Below, piece after piece: positions 60,112 through 64,000 of a stretch of DNA of 64,000 nucleotides. A program made the position numbers and the translations under genes. The notes below the pieces were generated by a model. The model made no database searches. It had not been told where the DNA came from and saw nothing but the letters and a program-made list of their open reading frames with translations. Where the stretch lies: NCBI GenBank assembly GCA_963810485.1, contig CAWENQ010000007.1, positions 1 through 64,000 of the forward strand. Direction: 5' to 3'. The stretch's first letter is position 1. Each line of letters begins with the position of its first letter. Origin of the DNA: DATKFM01 sp963810485. GTDB taxonomy: Bacteria; Pseudomonadota; Alphaproteobacteria; Dongiales; Dongiaceae.

Positions 60112-61506
60112 ATGGACATCGAACTCGTCGAAGCCACCAAACTCGTGCCAGTGCTTGTTCTCAAAGCCGCGAAATACCCGCTTGCACACGGCATTCTTGG
60201 CGTCGTCCGTTCGCTCGGGCGCTTGGGCATCGACGTGTATGCCTCGTGCGAGGATCGCGTCGTTCCCTATGCCTTCTCAAGATTTCTAAGAGGACGGTTT
60301 CGCGCGCCGGTGTGCGACCGCGAAACGCTGGTATCAACCCTTTTGGACGAGCTGGTGAGGATGGCCGGAGTGCTGAGAGCCAAGAGCGTCTTGCTCCCGA
60401 CAGATGATGAGTTGGCCATCGTCATCGCCGAGAACGCCGCTGTCCTGAGGGAGCACTACAGCATACCGCAGATTGATCCGTCACTTCCGCGCCTACTCGC
60501 GAGCAAACGCCGCCTGTACGAGTTGGGCAAGAAGCATGATATTGCAATGCCTGCTACGACGTTTGCGCAAACGGTCGCGGAAGTTTTGGCGTTTGCCGAC
60601 ACCGCGCGCTATCCGCTCGTGCTGAAGAATAGCGAGCCCTGGATCAGACTGACCGCCCCCGCCGTCGGAGCGACGACCATCATCGCTTCCCGGTGCGAGC
60701 TTCTCGCTCTCGCCGGAAAATGGAACAGGGATCCAAACATCGTGCTGCAGGAGTACATCCCCAGGGAATGCTCCGAGGACTGGATATTTCACGCCTACTT
60801 CGACGGCGCTTCCAGGCCGTTGGTCACTTTCACGGGATTCAAGCAGCAGTCTTGGCCACCCTACGCGGGCGTGACCGCCGCAGCAATCGCCTGGCCGAAT
60901 GAAGCACTGACGGCGGTCGCCACAGCGTTCTGCCGATCGATCCGCTATCGGGGGATTGTCGATATGGATTGGCAATTCGATCGCCGCGACGGAAAATACA
61001 AGCTGGTCGACTTCAATCCGCGGATCGGCGCCAACTTCCGGCTCTTTGTCACTGAAATCGGCCTCGATGTTGTCCGGTCCCTGTATTTCGACCTTACGGG
61101 CCGACCTGTTCCAGTGTCAGCGCAGGCATATGGCCGGAGATTCGTCGTCGAGAACCTGAGCCTGGCCTCGCGCCTGTTCAATGGTCCGGTTCAGAGCGCC
61201 GGAGTCACGTCGACGGAAACAAAGACCGAGTTTGCTTGGTATGCTGCAGACGACCGGCTGCCTTTCATCGCCATGGCAGTCCGCTTCTGCTGCCAAGTCG
61301 GTCTTCGCCTTTGGCGGCTATCCATTGCCCGTCTGGGCACCCCACTGCGCCACGGCCTGCGGCTCGCGAAACCTGCTCTCGGCGCGACTCGAGATCGCAC
61401 GGCGGATGGTCTGGCCGGTGAATTCAGTGCCGCAGACAAATCGCATCAGGGGTCCAAAAGTTGGAGCCGCAGCGAGACCGGTGAAGTAGAGCCCCCCTAC
61501 CGATGA
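60112..61506 (+). CDS. ATP-grasp carboxylate-amine ligase-like protein
   Basis: A 464-residue ATP-grasp enzyme. The N-terminal Rossmann-like part (VPVLVLKAAKYPLAHGILGV) precedes the ATP-binding lobe with YPLVLKNSEPWIRLTAPAVG, then VLQEYIPRECSEDWIFHAYF, and the metal-binding DFNPRIGANFRLF. The family couples ATP to carboxylate-amine or thiol ligation; the substrate is unknown, but such enzymes occur in polysaccharide and peptide-decorating loci. The last ~63 codons (61318-61506) lie antisense over the 3' end of the flavin monooxygenase gene, and this tail (Ser/Arg/Gly-rich, KSHQGSKSWSRSE) looks non-conserved. The ATG at 60112 has GAGAGG upstream. Confidence 0.8.
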   Translation: MDIELVEATKLVPVLVLKAAKYPLAHGILGVVRSLGRLGIDVYASCEDRVVPYAFSRFLRGRFRAPVCDRETLVSTLLDELVRMAGVLRAKSVLLPTDDELAIVIAENAAVLREHYSIPQIDPSLPRLLASKRRLYELGKKHDIAMPATTFAQTVAEVLAFADTARYPLVLKNSEPWIRLTAPAVGATTIIASRCELLALAGKWNRDPNIVLQEYIPRECSEDWIFHAYFDGASRPLVTFTGFKQQSWPPYAGVTAAAIAWPNEALTAVATAFCRSIRYRGIVDMDWQFDRRDGKYKLVDFNPRIGANFRLFVTEIGLDVVRSLYFDLTGRPVPVSAQAYGRRFVVENLSLASRLFNGPVQSAGVTSTETKTEFAWYAADDRLPFIAMAVRFCCQVGLRLWRLSIARLGTPLRHGLRLAKPALGATRDRTADGLAGEFSAADKSHQGSKSWSRSETGEVEPPYR

Positions 61507-62613
61507 CTCAAACGATCGAGAAAGGCGCGGCGCGGCGGTTCCGTCTATTCGCACGATGGCGGCGCGCAGAGCGGGGTCAAGAAACGCTAGCGCGTCAAGG
61601 CTGATGCGGTAACCCGTGGCCGCGATGACGTGGTCGACCTTCAACGCCGATCGCGGTCCTTCTTTCGTCCGTATCTGCAAAACGACCTGATTTCCCGACA
61701 AGGCCGCGCTTTCGATGACCGTATCGAGTGCAACGTCGATCTCCGGCTTGAAACGGTTCCGTAGCCACCAGGCGCCCGAGGGACCCAGTACACGCCTCAT
61801 GAGAAAGAGACGGGAAGAGTCGGGCAGATAGCTCACGGCTTTCGGCGCTCGGCTCAGCACGAAATGCGACCAGCCCGGACCCAGCGGGGATGCCGGCTTC
61901 ACGATTGGCCGGAAAAAAGAACCGCCTGAGTCAACAGGTGGATTTCCCCAAATGAGGCGCGGTCGGCGGACCAATAGATGGACGCGAGCTCCCGCCTCAT
62001 GCATCAGGGTGGCACTCTCCAGCGCCGATTGGCCGCCGCCGATGACCGCTACAGATTGTCCGGCGTACTTGGAAAGGTCTTTGTGGTGACAGGCATGGGA
62101 GACGCGTTCCGCATTCGCCGGTTCCCGCTCCATGAAGGCCCGCAGTTCTCGGGGAACATAGGCATAGTCGACATGCCCAGTCGCCACGATCACGGTCCTG
62201 GCCGCAATCTCCTTGCCGTCTGATAGAAGAACGCGGAAGCCCTTCGCAGCCGCACTCACGCGCCGGACTTCCAGTCGCGTGAGCTCCCGGACATGTCTTT
62301 CCTGAAACCAGGAACCGTACTCGACGAACAGATCGAGCGGCACGGGATGACGTTCATCCAGGTTGATCCCGCCCCTCGCCCTGCAGTAGTCCGCCAGGGT
62401 CGATCCAGATCCAGGCGCGGACAGGCTGGAGGCGTCAAACGTGGACTTGAGATACATGCCTTTCGGCATGTGATCGGTCCAGCCTGCCATCGGTTTGCCA
62501 TAAATGAGCGCTTCGACCTTCGCGGTCAGCAAGTGAGCTGCGACAGAGAGCCCGTAGGGGCCGGCGCCGACGATGGCGACATCAACCGACCCTGCAGGAC
62601 GAATCACAGCCAC
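61318..62613 (-). CDS. FAD/NAD(P)-dependent flavin monooxygenase-like oxidoreductase
   Basis: A 431-residue two-dinucleotide-binding oxidoreductase. FAD site: DVAIVGAGPYGLSVAAHL (GxGxxG). NAD(P)H site: VAVIGGGQSALESATLMHEA. The ATGY motif VIAATGYRISLDALAFL follows, with YFTGLAAAPTFGPLMRFVCG near the end. This resembles N-hydroxylating/Baeyer-Villiger type flavin monooxygenases; the substrate is unknown. Its last part overlaps the convergent ATP-grasp gene by 189 bases. The ATG at 62613 is the only in-frame start near the GxGxxG turn. Placement beside an ATP-grasp ligase suggests modification of an amino-sugar or aminoacyl group on the glycan. Confidence 0.85.
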   Translation of the reverse strand: MAVIRPAGSVDVAIVGAGPYGLSVAAHLLTAKVEALIYGKPMAGWTDHMPKGMYLKSTFDASSLSAPGSGSTLADYCRARGGINLDERHPVPLDLFVEYGSWFQERHVRELTRLEVRRVSAAAKGFRVLLSDGKEIAARTVIVATGHVDYAYVPRELRAFMEREPANAERVSHACHHKDLSKYAGQSVAVIGGGQSALESATLMHEAGARVHLLVRRPRLIWGNPPVDSGGSFFRPIVKPASPLGPGWSHFVLSRAPKAVSYLPDSSRLFLMRRVLGPSGAWWLRNRFKPEIDVALDTVIESAALSGNQVVLQIRTKEGPRSALKVDHVIAATGYRISLDALAFLDPALRAAIVRIDGTAAPRLSRSFESSVGGLYFTGLAAAPTFGPLMRFVCGTEFTGQTIRRAISSRAESRFREPQAVAQWGAQTGNG

Positions 62614-62886
62614 TTTGTTTCTTCCCTACGGCGTTCGGCGATCACTATGTGCGTCCGTATCCGCCTGCGCGCAATGAACGACCATCCTCTCCCCGACGCG
62701 TGCGCCGGGAGATTCCCAGCGCTCAATAAATCACTTTTCTGACTCGATTGTTCCACATCACAAAACGGTGAAGTTGAAACAGATCGCGCGGTGCCAAACA
62801 CGCCACGCCGCCAGGATAATTGCAGCCCTGGGGAACCGTTAACAGACCCATAGGTTACGTTTATTGAAACCGTGCCAAGGCCATGT

Positions 62887-63735
62887 ATGTCACCAGGGGA
62901 TATTCAGTTTGACCAGGAGTTGGACCGTAACTGGTCCGCCGTTGATGCTCATCCAAGCGTCAGCGTCATAATTCCGACGGTCAATGAAGCGGCGAATCTT
63001 CCACACGTGTTGCCGCGGATCCCGAGATGGATCGACGAAGTCATCATCGTTGATAGTCAGTCGACCGACGGCACCATCGAGGTGGCGAGGCGGCTGATGC
63101 CTGACGTCGTCGTGGTGCGTCAGGCGCGGATGGGCAAGGGTGCTGCTCTGCGGGCAGGCTTCGCAGCCGCTCGAGGCGACATCATCGTCACGCTCGACGC
63201 CGACGGATCGACGGATCCGGGCGAGATCCCATCTTTCGTCGGCGCACTTCTTGCAGGCGCGGATTTCGTGAAGGGCTCGCGCTTCGCGCAGGGTGGGGCG
63301 ACCGATGATATGGAGTGGTACAGATACCTGGGCAACTGGGGTCTGCTGCAGCTGGTCCGCCTGCGCTTCGGCGGCCGGTTTACCGACCTCTGCTACGGCT
63401 ACAATGCCTTCTGGCGACGCATCCTTCCCTACATCGACCTTAGCGAGGCCAGCGGCTTCGAAATCGAAACCAGCATGAACATCCAGGCGCTTCGCGCCGG
63501 CCTGGTGGTGTGCGAGGTTCCGAGCGTCGAATTCAAGCGAGAGCACGGAGTCAGCAATCTCCGGACGTTTCCCGACGGCTGGCGCGTTCTGCGCACCATC
63601 ATCCGGCTAGGTTTTGAAAGAGCCCAGCCGGTTTCGCACTCCCGGTCCCGCTTGCAGCGGCTTCCAGCGCGCCGCCGCGTGCCGACCGGCTTGCGTGCAA
63701 AGTCGCCGCCTTTTCCCTCAGCCCCGGCCGAGTGA
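62887..63735 (+). CDS. GT2 glycosyltransferase, polyprenyl-phosphate sugar synthase type
   Basis: A 282-residue GT-A enzyme similar to dolichyl/undecaprenyl-phosphate sugar transferases (DPM1-like). The donor site reads VSVIIPTVNEAANLPHVLPR, EVIIVDSQSTDGTIEVARRL, then GKGAALRAGFAAARGDIIVT with LDADGSTDP (DxD). It has DLCYGYNAFWRRILPYI and ends with ~60 residues that include a basic tail. It would supply lipid-linked sugars to a GT-C enzyme such as the one at 57829. The ATG at 62887 has AAGG upstream; GTG at 62872 is an alternative. Its stop overlaps the next ATG in TGATG (63733-63737). Confidence 0.87.
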   Translation: MSPGDIQFDQELDRNWSAVDAHPSVSVIIPTVNEAANLPHVLPRIPRWIDEVIIVDSQSTDGTIEVARRLMPDVVVVRQARMGKGAALRAGFAAARGDIIVTLDADGSTDPGEIPSFVGALLAGADFVKGSRFAQGGATDDMEWYRYLGNWGLLQLVRLRFGGRFTDLCYGYNAFWRRILPYIDLSEASGFEIETSMNIQALRAGLVVCEVPSVEFKREHGVSNLRTFPDGWRVLRTIIRLGFERAQPVSHSRSRLQRLPARRRVPTGLRAKSPPFPSAPAE

Positions 63736-64000
63736 TGGATGATGCAACGGACATATCCGTGGTCATCTGCGCTTACTCCGACCGGCGCTGGGAACGCCTT
63801 CGAGCTGCGATTGATTCCATCAGCGCACAGCATACGCAGGCTCTCGAACTCATAGTCGTCGCGGACCACAACCCGGGTCTGCAGGCCCAACTCCTCGACA
63901 CATATCCCCATGTGAGAACGCTTCCGAACGCCGGGCGCCGTGGCCTTTCGGCGGCCCGCAACACCGGTGTTCGAGAAGCAAATGGGGCTGTCATTGCCTT
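63735..64000 (+). CDS. GT2 family glycosyltransferase, N-terminal part, cut by window edge
   Basis: The visible ~88 residues start MDDATDISVVICAYSDRRWE and contain a GT-A beginning: ISVVICAYS, then LELIVVADHNPGLQAQLLD (donor-binding strand), and GLSAARNTGVREANGAVIA, as in GT2 enzymes before the DxD. The A of the preceding TGA is the A of this ATG (63735), so it is coupled. It continues past 64000; its specificity is not visible. Confidence 0.82.
   Translation, partial: MDDATDISVVICAYSDRRWERLRAAIDSISAQHTQALELIVVADHNPGLQAQLLDTYPHVRTLPNAGRRGLSAARNTGVREANGAVIA

Overview
The window is a GC-rich chromosomal segment from an alphaproteobacterium, most likely a Rhodospirillales-type lineage. This rests on gene content and order, not on a search: gltD preceding gltB, an NDUFA9-like gene, RNase D, kdsD-lptC-lptA-lptB-rpoN-hpf-ptsN, a DUF1150 gene beside hsp20, and a translation-gene block on the minus strand. 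No plasmid, prophage, IS element or CRISPR array was seen.

Layout. 1-221 is the 5' end of lepA (minus). 222-1013 is a gene-free spacer. 1014-4370 holds small accessory genes (membrane protein, tyrosine-phosphatase-like protein, unknown, DinB-like, GNAT, lipoprotein). 4453-7620 has a LOG-family enzyme, an HU protein with a clear terminator, and a Tat-exported polyamine-type binding protein. 7754-11247 is pheT/pheS, preceded by a strong promoter and a terminator inside the 5' leader, which looks like an attenuator. 11601-21562 separates pheST from the other translation genes: a UDP-glucuronate decarboxylase, two glycosyltransferases, a small secreted protein and a five-gene minus-strand cassette built around TelA and VWA proteins. 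21652-25627 is rplT, rpmI, a membrane protein, infC (predicted AUC start) and thrS. 25765-35204 is mixed: two tandem J-domain proteins, a GT4, a hydrolase, an Fpg/Nei glycosylase, an SDR, a TPR protein, a GST, an ECF sigma/anti-sigma pair, and a frameshifted SHMT-like gene. 35566-41567 is gltDB, divergent from uppP; a sigma-54-type element overlaps the gltDB promoter on the opposite strand. 42673-51613 is mostly housekeeping: NDUFA9-like, tRNA-Leu(CAG), RNase D, the LPS-export block, sigma-54, ribosome hibernation factor, EIIA-Ntr, DUF1150 and Hsp20. 51899-64000 is an exopolysaccharide-type locus that runs off the right edge: a FemAB/CelD-like acetyltransferase, a POTRA protein without a barrel, a GH16 glycanase, a flippase fused to a degenerate kinase, a GT-C-like membrane protein, an ATP-grasp ligase, a flavin monooxygenase and two GT2 enzymes.

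How the parts fit. The kdsD/lpt genes serve Kdo synthesis and LPS transport; uppP recycles the undecaprenyl carrier used by LPS, peptidoglycan and exopolysaccharide; UXS and the glycosyltransferases add surface-sugar capacity. rpoN, ptsN and gltDB link to nitrogen control. The most novel-looking items are the TelA/SBP-VWA cassette, the flippase-pseudokinase fusion, the barrel-less POTRA protein, the tandem DUF6812-like/J-domain proteins, the divergent gltDB/uppP promoter with a perfect 14-bp inverted repeat, and the putative pheST attenuator.

Quality caution. lptB, normally essential, and an SHMT-like gene each carry one apparent extra base that breaks the frame, so single-base errors in this assembly are likely.
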